Assembly (NCBI RefSeq): GCF_002797355.1
Contig: NZ_KZ454939.1
Location: 1,645,828 to 1,709,827, forward strand
DNA length: 64,000 bases
Source: Bacillus xiapuensis
Lineage (GTDB): Bacteria > Bacillota > Bacilli > Bacillales > Domibacillaceae
Direction of reading: 5' to 3'
Every line of letters starts with the position of its first letter. Positions within the stretch are counted from its first letter, which is position 1. The notes under the pieces were generated by a model that saw only the letters and a list, made by a program, of their open reading frames with translations, searched no databases and was not told where the DNA came from. This document shows positions 38,034-47,055 of this stretch, piece after piece. The translations under genes were made by a program, and so were the position numbers.

Positions 38034-38870
38034 TTATTTCTTGTGGGGATAATCAAATGTTTCACCAGGGTAATACGGAAAATCATCGTCGGGTTCTTCC
38101 TCTCTCTTCGCCCATTTCGAGATCAGGATAAACAGCGCGATTCCGTAAGATGTCAGTTGCACTGCTTTCAGCACTCCACCCCCTAATTGCTGATCGCCTA
38201 CCGCCGATAAAGCCGGAAGCAGCTGCTGGCCAGAAGCGTACATTTCGTAATGCGGGTGACCGGAAACCAGCAAATAAATGCCTATAGGCATTAGCAAAAT
38301 CGACGCTATAAATACATACAGCACTCTGATGGATTCAGATAAGCGGGTCATTTCCGGCAGCGGAGAGATAATCGTCCACCATGTAAGCAATGAACATATG
38401 AGCAAGAAGATCTCAAAAGCGGCTGCTAAAACCGGATAAGTATGCAGCACGTTGAAAACAGCTGGAATAAAGTAGACAGATAAAGCAACATGAAACAAAA
38501 ACACCGTCAGCCAAGGATGGGTCATAATCTGCAGCATCCTTCTCATCCGATACGACCAGAAAAACGATCTAAGATACTCTGCCGGCAAACTCAAAATCCA
38601 CAGCGGCGGCACAACAAACAACAGGATCATCAACTCCAGAACATAAATGCTGAATAAGCGGTCCGCCGCCGCAGCAGCCAGCGGATTTCCTTTGATCAAG
38701 CATACCAAGACCGCGGATAAGAAGAAGCAAAAGCGCTGTTTGCTGCTGATTTCATATTTTCCCGAAGCCAGCAATCTGACATATAAAATAGCCAGCAGGA
38801 TAAGCGCCGCGAGATATCCTCCCCATCCAAACGTAAACCAGCCATATGAATCCATGACATGTCCGCTCAC
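38034..38870 (-). CDS. ctaG: Cytochrome c oxidase assembly factor CtaG
   Basis: 278-aa membrane protein with about six to seven hydrophobic segments, of the caa3_CtaG family. Visible: YGWFTFGWGGYLAAL and, later, ISPLPEMTRLSESIRVLY. Helps copper insertion or assembly of the neighbouring heme-copper oxidase. Convergent with the oxidase operon; the 150-nt gap holds only the operon terminator. RBS AGGTGAGC before the ATG. Probably its own transcript. Confidence 0.9.
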   Translation of the reverse strand: MSGHVMDSYGWFTFGWGGYLAALILLAILYVRLLASGKYEISSKQRFCFFLSAVLVCLIKGNPLAAAAADRLFSIYVLELMILLFVVPPLWILSLPAEYLRSFFWSYRMRRMLQIMTHPWLTVFLFHVALSVYFIPAVFNVLHTYPVLAAAFEIFLLICSLLTWWTIISPLPEMTRLSESIRVLYVFIASILLMPIGIYLLVSGHPHYEMYASGQQLLPALSAVGDQQLGGGVLKAVQLTSYGIALFILISKWAKREEEPDDDFPYYPGETFDYPHKK

Positions 38871-38976
38871 CTTTTGATACCCTCCTATCTGTTCGTATGA
38901 GCAGAAATATGTTAACGTTTACTGCTTTTATCTATCCATTGTAGCAAACTTTCAAAAATATTGCTTTGTCCTTCAG

Positions 38977-40473
38977 TTAGTATAAGCTTTTGTATTTATC
39001 CAGCAAATAGTTCATTAAGTAGTTAGGATTTAAGCTTTCGCCAGTCGCGCTCATGATCAATTCCGCTGGCGTTTTTGTTTTACCGTAACGATGGATACGT
39101 TCGGTTAACCAGTGCTTTATAGGCTGAAAATCCCCCTCTTCCAGCAGCTGTTCAAATGGCAGATCCTGCTTTATGTAATGATGAAGCTGCGCGGCGCATA
39201 TATACCCGATCCCATATGAAGGGAAGTAGCCAAAATCTCCTGAATACCAGTGGATATCCTGAAGCACTCCATTGGCATGGTGATCTGGAACCACCTGCAG
39301 GTACTCGCTATACTTTTGATTCCATACTCCAGGCAAATCCTCGACTCCCAATTCTCCGTTTATTAAGGCTTTTTCGATTTCATAGCGAATAATGATGTGG
39401 ACAGGATACGTCCATTCATCGGCTTCCATCCGAATCAGCGAGCGCTGCGGGACATTGATGCTTCGATAAAACTCATCCTCGGACACTCGATCAAGCTGGC
39501 CGCTGCTGTACGTTTGCAGCAAGCGGTAATTCCGCTTCCAAAACGCCCGGCTGCGGCCGATGAAGTTTTCATAGAACAAAGACTGCGATTCATGAATGCC
39601 CATGGACGCTCCATCGCAGACCGTTGTTCCAACGAGTGCAGGCGCAATGTTTTGTTCGTAAATAGCGTGGCCGGCTTCATGAAAAGCACCGAAAATAGCC
39701 ACCCGAAAATCATGCTCATCATAGCGAGTTGTGATTCTGACATCTCCCGGATTTAACCCGATGGCGAATGGGTGAACGGTTTCATCCAGTCTTCCAGCTT
39801 CAAAGTCAAAACCGAATTTTTCTAAAATTTCCAGACAAAATGCTTTTTGCTGCTCAGCAGGAAAACGGCATGTTAGGAATGAAGGACTATTCTTGTCCGC
39901 CGCAGGAAACTTTTGAACGAGCGGCAGCAGCTCTTGCTTCAGCCGGCCAAACACTTCATCCAGCCGGCGCACAGTCAGTCCCGGTTCGTATAAATGCAAT
40001 AAAGCATCGTATTTATTTTCCTCATATCCCCAATAATCAATAAATCTTCTTTTATATTGCAGGATCTTTTCCAGATAAGGCTGTATGAGGCCGAAGTCAT
40101 TGGATATTCTCGCCTGCTCCCAGACCATTTCCGATCTCGACTGCCAGAGGGTATATTCTTGATATTCATCAACGGGGATTTTCTTATTCATTTCATATTC
40201 TTTTTGACACTCTTTAATAAGAATTTTCGTTGTGGGAGCAAGGCGATCGACCGCCGTGGACAAGTTGGCGATGTATGCAGCCATTTCTTCCGAAACGGAC
40301 ATATGAAACAGCTCTGCTGACAGCATCCCAATCACTTGAAAACGCTGTTTTTTCCCTTTCGCGGGAGCCCCTGTCCGCAAATCCCACGATAATAAATGCA
40401 AAGTTTCTTTATAGGCTTGCATTTTTTGTACATATTCCATAAATTCTTTTTCCATACACTCTATTGATGCCAT
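38977..40473 (-). CDS. ypwA: Carboxypeptidase Taq / M32 metallocarboxypeptidase (YpwA)
   Basis: 498-aa zinc metallocarboxypeptidase of the M32 family. HEAGHAIYE holds the zinc HExxH pair and the general base; the third ligand region HESQSLFYENFIG is present, as are DVRITTRYD and GMGYICAAQ-like segments (GIGYICAAQL). Broad C-terminal residue removal is expected, except proline. GGAGGGTG precedes the ATG. Stands alone between ctaG and ypsC. Confidence 0.95.
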   Translation of the reverse strand: MASIECMEKEFMEYVQKMQAYKETLHLLSWDLRTGAPAKGKKQRFQVIGMLSAELFHMSVSEEMAAYIANLSTAVDRLAPTTKILIKECQKEYEMNKKIPVDEYQEYTLWQSRSEMVWEQARISNDFGLIQPYLEKILQYKRRFIDYWGYEENKYDALLHLYEPGLTVRRLDEVFGRLKQELLPLVQKFPAADKNSPSFLTCRFPAEQQKAFCLEILEKFGFDFEAGRLDETVHPFAIGLNPGDVRITTRYDEHDFRVAIFGAFHEAGHAIYEQNIAPALVGTTVCDGASMGIHESQSLFYENFIGRSRAFWKRNYRLLQTYSSGQLDRVSEDEFYRSINVPQRSLIRMEADEWTYPVHIIIRYEIEKALINGELGVEDLPGVWNQKYSEYLQVVPDHHANGVLQDIHWYSGDFGYFPSYGIGYICAAQLHHYIKQDLPFEQLLEEGDFQPIKHWLTERIHRYGKTKTPAELIMSATGESLNPNYLMNYLLDKYKSLY

Positions 40474-40531
40474 GGATCACCCTCCAATTCTACTGATTAT
40501 TTTACCACATTTTTCAAACCCTTTAATAATC

Positions 40532-40593
40532 AAAAGGCTTTCTCATACTAAAGCAATCGGCAAAGTTCTGATTGCTTCTATACAAGAAAGCCT
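40532..40593 (-). terminator. branched hairpin terminator of ypsC
   Basis: Outer AGGCTTTCT / AGAAAGCCT and inner AAGCAATC / GATTGCTT stems, then TTTTGATTATT on the minus strand, 13 nt after the ypsC stop. Confidence 0.7.
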
Positions 40594-40605
40594 CGTTCTT
40601 ACAGT

Positions 40606-41745
40606 TTAGTTATTGCGGGGAGGGCGCTTTCCCCAGTACTGATAATAATCGGTGCGAATAAAACCATTAAACAATTTGCGTTTTTTCGTTGCTTGCTTTC
40701 CATAACAGGCTTCAAACCCTTCATATGAGGTCAGTATATACACCGACCATGTTTCATACGGAGCAAAGACTTCCCCCATCGCCTTGTACATGCTCTCCAC
40801 CTCAGGACGGTCACCCAGCCGCTCTCCGTAAGGAGGGTTGCCGACGATCACACCATATTCCTTTGCCGTCGTAAAATCACGAACATTCATTTGCTTAAAT
40901 TGAACAAGGTCTCCAAGCCCTGCTTCAACAGCATTTTCACGCGAGATTTCAACCATGCGGTGATCTATGTCCGCCCCTAAAATATCTAGCGGCTGATCAT
41001 AGTTGGCTACATCCTCTGCCTCCAGCCGGGCAGTATCCCAAACGTCTTTTGTCAGCCACGGCCAGCTTTCAGAAATGAAATCGCGGTTAAATCCCGGCGC
41101 AATATTTTGGCCAATTAGAGCCGCTTCAATGGGAATCGTCCCTGAGCCGCAAAAAGGATCGACAAACGGGCGGTCAGGATGCCAGTTGGTTAGTTGAACG
41201 AGGGCCGCTGCCAAGGTTTCTTTCAAAGGGGCACCGCCCTGGGCAATCCGATAGCCGCGTTTATGCAAGCCTGCGCCGCTTGTATCAATCGTTAACGTCG
41301 CTTTATCTTTCAATAAAGCAACTTCAATTTTAAAAAGCGGACCCGTCTCCTCTAGCCATGTTTGCACCTTATATTTCGTTTTCAAACGTTCTACAATCGC
41401 TTTTTTAACGATAGCTTGACAGTCTGGAACGCTGAATAATGTGGATTTCACGGATTTGCCTTGAACGGGAAATTCCGCATCCGCCGGCAAATACTCTTCC
41501 CATGGCAGAGCTTTCGTGGCTTCAAATAATTCATCAAATGTTTTTGCTTTAAATTCTCCTACCACGACTTTGAGGCGATCGGCTGTTCTCAGCCATAAAT
41601 TACAGCGGGCGATGGCTGACTCATCCCCTTTAAATATAACTTTCCCATTCTCAGTTTGACATTCATAGCCAAGGTTTCTTACTTCAGCAGCTACCAGTGC
41701 TTCCAATCCCATAGCTGCGGTTGCGATTAATGTATATGTTGACAT
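40606..41745 (-). CDS. ypsC: THUMP-domain class I RNA methyltransferase (YpsC, RlmL-like)
   Basis: 379 aa. N-terminal THUMP region (residues ~1-160), then a Rossmann methyltransferase: FVDPFCGSGTIPIEAA (SAM motif I) and VGNPPYGERLG (NPPY catalytic loop). Resembles the N2-guanosine 23S rRNA methyltransferase RlmL/YcbY N-terminal half. The ATG at 41745 is chosen because AGGTGA precedes it; the frame continues upstream without a better RBS. Located near rnpB and gpsB as in B. subtilis. Confidence 0.9.
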   Translation of the reverse strand: MSTYTLIATAAMGLEALVAAEVRNLGYECQTENGKVIFKGDESAIARCNLWLRTADRLKVVVGEFKAKTFDELFEATKALPWEEYLPADAEFPVQGKSVKSTLFSVPDCQAIVKKAIVERLKTKYKVQTWLEETGPLFKIEVALLKDKATLTIDTSGAGLHKRGYRIAQGGAPLKETLAAALVQLTNWHPDRPFVDPFCGSGTIPIEAALIGQNIAPGFNRDFISESWPWLTKDVWDTARLEAEDVANYDQPLDILGADIDHRMVEISRENAVEAGLGDLVQFKQMNVRDFTTAKEYGVIVGNPPYGERLGDRPEVESMYKAMGEVFAPYETWSVYILTSYEGFEACYGKQATKKRKLFNGFIRTDYYQYWGKRPPRNN

Positions 41746-41770
41746 AATTTCACCTGCCATTATTAATATT

Positions 41771-43465
41771 TCAGTTTTCTTGCCGATTTTCCCAAATATA
41801 CAGCAAATCAATTAACGCTTCCAATCGTAACGGTTTTGAATAATAATATCCTTGAACGAAGTCACATTGTTCTTCTTTTAAAATCAGCAGCTGCTCCGAA
41901 GATTCAACCCCTTCTGCTACTGCGCCAAGCTCTAAGCTGTGAGCCATGGTCAGTATCGCTCTTACAACGGAAAGATCCTCTTGGCTATTCGTGATGCCTT
42001 GAATGAAAGAGCGGTCGATTTTCAAGCGGTTTAAAGGAAAGCGTGTCAAATAGCTTAAGGATGAGTAGCCTGTGCCAAAATCATCGATGGAAATCTGAAA
42101 TCCTCGGCTTTTTAAGTCATTCAACTTCCGAATAGATTCCTTGGCATTCGGCATGATCGTGCTTTCCGTTAATTCCAATTCAATGGATTTCGGAGGGACG
42201 TTTTCTTTTTCTATTATATACATAAGCCGGTCGATAAACGTTTCTTGCAGGAATTGCAGAGGTGAAATGTTAACGGCAAAAGAAAAATCGCTAAAACCAG
42301 CCATTTCTACTTGTTTGAAATCATGACACACTTGGCTCATGATCCATTCTCCAATTGGTACGATTAAACCGATTTCTTCCGCCAGCGGGATAAAATCTCC
42401 GGGAGAGACTTCTCCAAACACTCGGCTTTTCCAGCGCAAAAGAGCTTCAGCACCTGAAATTTCGCCTGATTTCACATTAATTTGCGGCTGATACATTAGA
42501 TATAGCTCCTGCCGCTGAATCGCTTTACGAAGTTCCCTTTCCATTGTGATGGTTTTGACATCATTCGTATCCAGCTCATTATGATAAACAGTAAATCTGT
42601 TTCTCCCTTGCTGCTTCGCTTTATACATGGCTTTATCAGCGCTGCGCAGCAACTCGTCGAAATTCGCTCCGTCTTCCGGAAAGAAACTGATGCCGATCGA
42701 CGTCGACATGTATGTTTCCTGTTGTTGAATCCAAAATGGGACAGACAGCACTTCGATAATTCGTCCAGCCAGTGTGAAAGCTTCCCGCGGATGATTAATA
42801 TTAGCTAATGTGATCGCAAATTCGTCTCCACCAATGCGAGCGAGGAGATCTTTATTCTTCAATAATTTCTTTAGACGCAAAGCGACCTCCGACAGCAGCC
42901 TGTCTCCTGCTTCATGGCCATAGCTATCATTAATTTGCTGAAAGCGGTCGAGATCTAAAAACAGGATCGCCAGCCTTTGATCATAGGCACCCGAAGTGGC
43001 CAACAAGGCATCCATCCTTTTTTTATAAGCATACCGATTAGCCAGTCCGGTCAATCTATCGCTGTGAGCCAGCTTTTGCAATTCTCTTTCCGCTTCCTTT
43101 TGAAAGCTAATATCGGTAAACACCCCTATGTAATTTGTTACTTCTCCCTCTTCGTTTTTGATTGAACTTAATGTCAGCCACTCAGGGAATACTTCCCCAT
43201 TTTTTCTTTTATTCCAGATTTCCCCTTTCCATACTCCCTCTTCATGAACCTTTTCCCAAAGCTTACGGTAAAAGTCTTTATTGTGAATACCTGATTGTAG
43301 AATATTGGGGTTTTTTCCTATTACCTCGTCTTCCTGATAACCGGTAACAATTTGAAAGGCGGGATTGACAGACAATATCAGTCCATTTTCATCCGCTACC
43401 ATCACACCTTCATTAATATCTTCCAATATTTTTTTAGCAAAATTCAGCCACTCTTCATTCCCCAT
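41771..43465 (-). CDS. PAS-GGDEF-EAL cyclic-di-GMP turnover protein
   Basis: 564 aa. PAS domain at residues ~5-125 (DENGLILSVNPAFQIVTG), then GGDEF with an intact IGGDEF motif (~residue 215), then EAL with GAEALLRWK and the loop DDFGTGYSSLSYL. Both diguanylate cyclase and phosphodiesterase motifs look intact, so net activity cannot be told. No transmembrane segment: cytosolic sensor. No known partner gene adjacent; ypsC follows after 25 nt. Confidence 0.93.
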   Translation of the reverse strand: MGNEEWLNFAKKILEDINEGVMVADENGLILSVNPAFQIVTGYQEDEVIGKNPNILQSGIHNKDFYRKLWEKVHEEGVWKGEIWNKRKNGEVFPEWLTLSSIKNEEGEVTNYIGVFTDISFQKEAERELQKLAHSDRLTGLANRYAYKKRMDALLATSGAYDQRLAILFLDLDRFQQINDSYGHEAGDRLLSEVALRLKKLLKNKDLLARIGGDEFAITLANINHPREAFTLAGRIIEVLSVPFWIQQQETYMSTSIGISFFPEDGANFDELLRSADKAMYKAKQQGRNRFTVYHNELDTNDVKTITMERELRKAIQRQELYLMYQPQINVKSGEISGAEALLRWKSRVFGEVSPGDFIPLAEEIGLIVPIGEWIMSQVCHDFKQVEMAGFSDFSFAVNISPLQFLQETFIDRLMYIIEKENVPPKSIELELTESTIMPNAKESIRKLNDLKSRGFQISIDDFGTGYSSLSYLTRFPLNRLKIDRSFIQGITNSQEDLSVVRAILTMAHSLELGAVAEGVESSEQLLILKEEQCDFVQGYYYSKPLRLEALIDLLYIWENRQEN

Positions 43466-43516
43466 ATAGGTGTGTCTCCTTATTATTCAATAGCCTATTT
43501 CCCATAAAATCAATCT

Positions 43517-43680
43517 TCAAGCAGCGGAAGCTTTCTTTCATATCCTGCTGCAGCACTTTTGTCACCTGCATATTGAAGGTCCGAACCAATCCGACATTCA
43601 GCTGCCGTGCTCCCTCTTCTTATCCTTCAGTTCCCCATTACGCCCTTGAGGAGGGCTTAGTGCATCTTCCCATGCGGGGC
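43517..43680 (+). repeat. dispersed intergenic repeat, copy C
   Basis: Between rnpB and the GGDEF-EAL gene. Plus strand: core CTGCAGCACTTTTGTC (43548-43563), CACCTGCATATTGAAGGTCCG, AACCAATCCGACATTCAGC, and the end block GAGGAGGGCTTAGTGCAT..CATGCGGGG. Same block order as copies A, B and E. Confidence 0.65.
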
Positions 43681-43701
43681 ATTTCGTATCAGAAACAGAA
43701 T

Positions 43702-43729
43702 AAAAGCCCTCCTAACAGGTTAGGAGGGC
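43702..43729 (-). terminator. rnpB terminator
   Basis: GCCCTCCTAAC / GTTAGGAGGGC, 11-bp stem, 2-nt loop as drawn (pairing can shift), followed by TTTTA on the minus strand. Confidence 0.8.
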
Positions 43730-43744
43730 ATGTAAAGTTATTTC

Positions 43745-44164
43745 CCTTTAATAGCGTTCTGTAAGCCATGTTTTGTACCATCGTACTTCAAGCGATCCGG
43801 GAAGATCTTGTACTCCGGCGGTAATCATCTATCTCCGAATATCCAGCAGACATCCGGCCTTCTTGTCGTTCGTTTCCTCCAAGAAGATGCCCCTACCAAA
43901 ATTTGGGTTGCTCACTCGCGGGGTTTACCTCGTTCCACCTTTATAATTTCTTATAAAGCTCCGTCACTGTGGCACTTTCAAGGTATTCATGCCTTATCGA
44001 AACGACTTAGGCACTTTCCCTGCCGTCAATTCAGTCGAAACCGAATTGCCCTAGCTTATTGATTCACTAGGCACGAACACTACAGGCATCGCAGCACTGT
44101 GTGAGCATGGACTTTCCTCTACAGTCAAATGACTGCAGCGATTACCCGAACGCTATTACTATCA
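43745..44164 (-). ncRNA. rnpB: RNase P RNA, Bacillus type B
   Basis: Catalytic RNA of RNase P, which trims the 5' leader from pre-tRNAs. On the minus strand the type-B conserved blocks are visible in order: GTTCGGGTAATCGCTGCAG, GAGGAAAGTCCATGCTC, GAAAGTGCCACAGTGACG, GGTAAACCCCGCGAG, AACCCAAATTTTGGTAGGGG, and CAAAACATGGCTTACAGAAC. P1 is closed by AATAGCGTTC / AGAACGCTATT. Ends are set by P1 and may be off by a few nt. Confidence 0.95.
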
Positions 44165-44172
44165 CTCGATCT

Positions 44173-44201
44173 ATTATAGATGAAAATAAGCCCCATTGCA
44201 A
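44173..44201 (-). promoter_or_regulatory. rnpB promoter overlapping the gpsB terminator
   Basis: Minus strand TTGCAA, 17-nt spacer, TATAAT, about 8 nt before the rnpB 5' end. The -35 lies inside the stem of the gpsB terminator. Confidence 0.7.
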
Positions 44202-44207
44202 TGGGGC
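44186..44207 (-). terminator. gpsB terminator
   Basis: GCCCCATTGCAATGGGGC palindromic stem followed by TTATTTT on the minus strand, about 25 nt after the gpsB stop. Confidence 0.75.
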
Positions 44208-44231
44208 ATTTCAAAAACGCTTTAAAACGGC

Positions 44232-44561
44232 TTATTCATTATAAAGCTTATCTCCAAACACATGTCTTTCCAAATTGGAGAGCCGTTTTAAAATATCGAA
44301 ATTTGTAGAGCCCGCAGCCGGCGCCGGCTGCGCAGGAACCTGCTGCTGATGCTGGGAGCGGCTCATCTTCGTTTCAGTTTGCTTTTTCAGCCGCAAGTTC
44401 TCCTGCTGCAATTCTTCAATCACTTGATGGAATACTTCATAATCTTTAATGATAAGATCTAAAAATTGATCCACTTCGTCAGGATTATATCCCCGCATAG
44501 ACGTTTTAAAATCTTTTTCTAAAATATCTTTTGCCGTTAATTTTACTTTGTTAGATAACAT
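44232..44561 (-). CDS. gpsB: Cell-division regulator GpsB
   Basis: 109 aa DivIVA-like adaptor linking PBP1 and division-site synthesis. N-terminal membrane-binding region [18 protein letters not shown], coiled coil to residue ~65, and C-terminal [16 protein letters not shown]. Start MLSNKV (44561) chosen because GAGGTG is then 9 nt upstream; the in-frame ATGs further up sit on top of the RBS. ponA, its partner, is in the same window. Confidence 0.95.
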   Translation of the reverse strand: MLSNKVKLTAKDILEKDFKTSMRGYNPDEVDQFLDLIIKDYEVFHQVIEELQQENLRLKKQTETKMSRSQHQQQVPAQPAPAAGSTNFDILKRLSNLERHVFGDKLYNE

Positions 44562-44642
44562 TCTTGTCATCACCTCAATATATTCCATAGCGCGTTTTAT
44601 TCATTTTTTCAAAATCAGGCGATTTTGTCAATTGATACAGCC

Positions 44643-45203
44643 TCACTCCCAGTCTACATTATTGCTCTGTTCTTCGTCAACGATCGCTTGCAAATCATAA
44701 AATGTCACTTGCCGTATTTCATACGATTGCCGCTCTCGCCATTTGCGGGCCATCTGAAATAAATATTTCGGCGTTCCTTCCTTTTCTTCATCATATATAA
44801 TCAGCAGACCGGATGATTTCCGCAGCATCAGCTCATTTTTGTTGCGGAATTGCTGCGGGCTCGTATATGGCTGATTAGACACTGACGCAACAAAGTCAGC
44901 GCCAGATATGATTTTCTCATAATATTCGCGGGTCTCTTCTTTCCAATTGTCTTGCTGATTCATAAACGGTGTTAAAACAGCCAGCTTCAGCTCTGGGTAA
45001 TCCGGCTGCAAGCTGAATACAACCTCCGCTGCCCAGCATTCCACTCCGAGCTGGCCGCTGATGATAATCCACTCCATTCCTTCGTCCAAAAGCTGGCGGA
45101 TTTGCTGCTCCAGCGCTTTTTTTATGTAATAAACAGCTGGATCCTCGTCCTGAAAAACGCCTAATTCATAAGGCTTATAACCGGTCACTGTCCAGACTGA
45201 CAT
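44643..45203 (-). CDS. ypsA: YpsA-like SLOG-domain protein (DUF1273)
   Basis: 186 aa. Starts VWTVTGYKPYELGVFQ, with ISGQLGVECWAAE (Rossmann-like nucleotide-binding loop) and LLIIYDEEKEGTPKYL. SLOG-fold proteins are thought to bind NAD/nucleotides; in Firmicutes YpsA influences cell division. It lies directly upstream of gpsB, matching that link. Cytosolic. Confidence 0.9.
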   Translation of the reverse strand: MSVWTVTGYKPYELGVFQDEDPAVYYIKKALEQQIRQLLDEGMEWIIISGQLGVECWAAEVVFSLQPDYPELKLAVLTPFMNQQDNWKEETREYYEKIISGADFVASVSNQPYTSPQQFRNKNELMLRKSSGLLIIYDEEKEGTPKYLFQMARKWRERQSYEIRQVTFYDLQAIVDEEQSNNVDWE

Positions 45204-45225
45204 CCCTTTCCCCTCCTGAAAATGG

Positions 45226-45257
45226 TAAAAAGTAAGGGGAGCCCCCCTTACTTTTTC
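45226..45257 (-). terminator. cotD terminator
   Basis: AAAAAGTAAGGGG / CCCCTTACTTTTT, 13-bp stem with a ~5-nt loop, after the cotD stop. Confidence 0.85.
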
Positions 45258-45265
45258 ATATCACA

Positions 45266-45496
45266 TTAATAACCATACGGGCGTCTTCCGCAGATTTGCT
45301 GTTGATTGTAGGCATTTTGAGCAAAAGATTCAGTATGCGGAAAATAATGCTGGTGCTCATACAGCTGGTGATTCACATGAGCTGTGTGAGTCGGATGAAT
45401 ATGCGGAACAATCACTTCTTCATAAGTGTGCTGTTCACAGCAGGTCGGCGGATGAACAATCGCCGGCAACACCTTAGGCGGTCTGCAAGGATACAT
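45266..45496 (-). CDS. cotD: Spore coat protein CotD family
   Basis: 76 aa, rich in His, Pro, Tyr and Cys: YPCRPPKVLPAIVHPP, HIHPTHTAHVNHQL, ending GRRPYGY. This is the CotD pattern of the inner spore coat. The start (MYPCRPP, 45496) follows GGGGGAGC; the reading frame upstream has no other RBS. Supports a spore-forming host. Expected to be expressed late in the mother cell (SigK/GerE in B. subtilis). Confidence 0.85.
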   Translation of the reverse strand: MYPCRPPKVLPAIVHPPTCCEQHTYEEVIVPHIHPTHTAHVNHQLYEHQHYFPHTESFAQNAYNQQQICGRRPYGY

Positions 45497-45578
45497 GGTA
45501 GCTCCCCCTTTCTCTTTCACTCTATACATAAGCAGTTTATGCAAAAAGGGGGAACATGTACTATTACAAATACCTATA

Positions 45579-45674
45579 TTACAATAAACTATAAAAGCTA
45601 GCTTTTAAATTCGTCATGACCAAGGCTGTCAGACATACAAAAACAAAGAATAGAACAAAGATCGCACGATACAT
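45579..45674 (-). CDS. 31-aa putative membrane peptide upstream of cotD
   Basis: ATG at 45674, preceded by GGGGTGG, stop at 45579. A single hydrophobic helix (YRAIFVLFFVFVCLTALVM) followed by TNLKASFYSLL. Located in the gap between mrfB and cotD on the same strand. Family unknown; the coding call rests on the start, RBS-like sequence and a plausible single-span helix only. Confidence 0.45.
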   Translation of the reverse strand: MYRAIFVLFFVFVCLTALVMTNLKASFYSLL

Positions 45675-45799
45675 TGTCAATCCACCCCAAAGTACATTCT
45701 TTATATTTCCACACAATTCTACATTTTACAGCCTTTAGGCCTGAAAAACAATAAAAATCTGACAATTTTGGGCCGTTTATGGACTCCCCATCCGCCTGG

Positions 45800-47035
45800 C
45801 TATCGGATTGACTTTTTCCTTAATTTGCTCTCAATTCGCTGAATTCTTTTCGTAAGCTGATCTGCAGGAGAAGGATCAAAGGATGAAGCTTTCCGCGCGT
45901 GAACTAAGGCTTCTTGCAAATCCTTTACCTTGTGCTCATAGTATTTGCTAAGCTCAATATGGGCCTCCTTCTTGCAGCGGCTAGTTCCGCTTTCGCACAC
46001 ATCCCTCCAAAGCGAAACAGCCTCTGCCCACCGCTGCTTCCTTTTATAATGAAAAGCAAGCGCATGTTTTGCTTCCATTCCGATGGAGGTCGAATCCGCA
46101 TCTGCCAGCTTTCGATAAGTCTCAGCCGACTTTTGTTTTTCTCCAACCGCCTGCAGCCATCTCGCTACCTCTATTTGCTCCCGGAACGTACTGTCAATAT
46201 TCGTTTGCAATAGCTGATAGCTGATATGCGTATACAGTGTGATCAATGTCAGAATGTCCATTTCATTATGCTGCATCACTTTTAATATACCTTCCGGCTG
46301 CCTTCTTTCTATATAGTCAAAATATATCATCGGCGCCAGATAGCCCGGTACGTCTTCCTTCCGCTTGATCTCTAGGATCTCCTTTTCTACATTAACGAGC
46401 CGAACGGAGTCCAGCGCATGTTTCCAAAGCCTTCTTGATGCATGATAAAGGTCAAAATGTCCGAACGCCGGCAGCTTGGGGACATGTTCGCGCACGAGCG
46501 TATGTCTCGTTTTCACTTGCGGCCAGTCAAATGACTTTCCATTATATGTCACAAGCGTGTTATAGTCGACATTTTCAAGAAAACTCGAATAAAGCGCCAC
46601 TTCATTTCCCGGCTCCGGCAAAAAATGCTGGCGGACTATGACTTGATCCTCTAATACCCGCGCGTAGCCTAATAAGAAAATAGTATTTCCCGCGCCGCCG
46701 CCAAGGCCTGTCGTTTCTGTATCGAAAAAGAATAAGTCGCTGGATTTCAGACCTTTTGCCGATAACGGATGGGACCCCGGCCATCTGTCCCAGCTGGCAA
46801 TCGCTTCTTTTACGTCATGAAATGTGTACTTGCCATGCTGATAATGAAGAGGGTAACACACTTCCCGAATGAAACAATACTGCTGATTCCACCGATAAAG
46901 CTTTACGTTCGCTTGCTGCCAATCTGCCCAATGCGGGATATCGGCAGATTGTAAGTCTATTGGCTGACGCTCAGCTGGCTGCTCCTCTCTCACCAGATGC
47001 GACTTCATTCGATTAAGCTTTCGCGACAAATCCAT
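45800..47035 (-). CDS. mrfB: Exonuclease of the mitomycin repair pair MrfB (YprB)
   Basis: 411 aa. DEDDh-like exonuclease fold: FFDTETTGLGGGAG (Asp/Glu), VTYNGKSFDWPQV (Asp), QHNEMDILTLI (His and Asp). The C-terminal ~130 residues are TPR-like helices. In B. subtilis MrfB works with the helicase MrfA in mitomycin C repair independent of UvrABC. Lies 20 nt after mrfA. Confidence 0.9.
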   Translation of the reverse strand: MDLSRKLNRMKSHLVREEQPAERQPIDLQSADIPHWADWQQANVKLYRWNQQYCFIREVCYPLHYQHGKYTFHDVKEAIASWDRWPGSHPLSAKGLKSSDLFFFDTETTGLGGGAGNTIFLLGYARVLEDQVIVRQHFLPEPGNEVALYSSFLENVDYNTLVTYNGKSFDWPQVKTRHTLVREHVPKLPAFGHFDLYHASRRLWKHALDSVRLVNVEKEILEIKRKEDVPGYLAPMIYFDYIERRQPEGILKVMQHNEMDILTLITLYTHISYQLLQTNIDSTFREQIEVARWLQAVGEKQKSAETYRKLADADSTSIGMEAKHALAFHYKRKQRWAEAVSLWRDVCESGTSRCKKEAHIELSKYYEHKVKDLQEALVHARKASSFDPSPADQLTKRIQRIESKLRKKSIR

Positions 47036-47055
47036 CTTCTTTCACTCGTCCTTCC

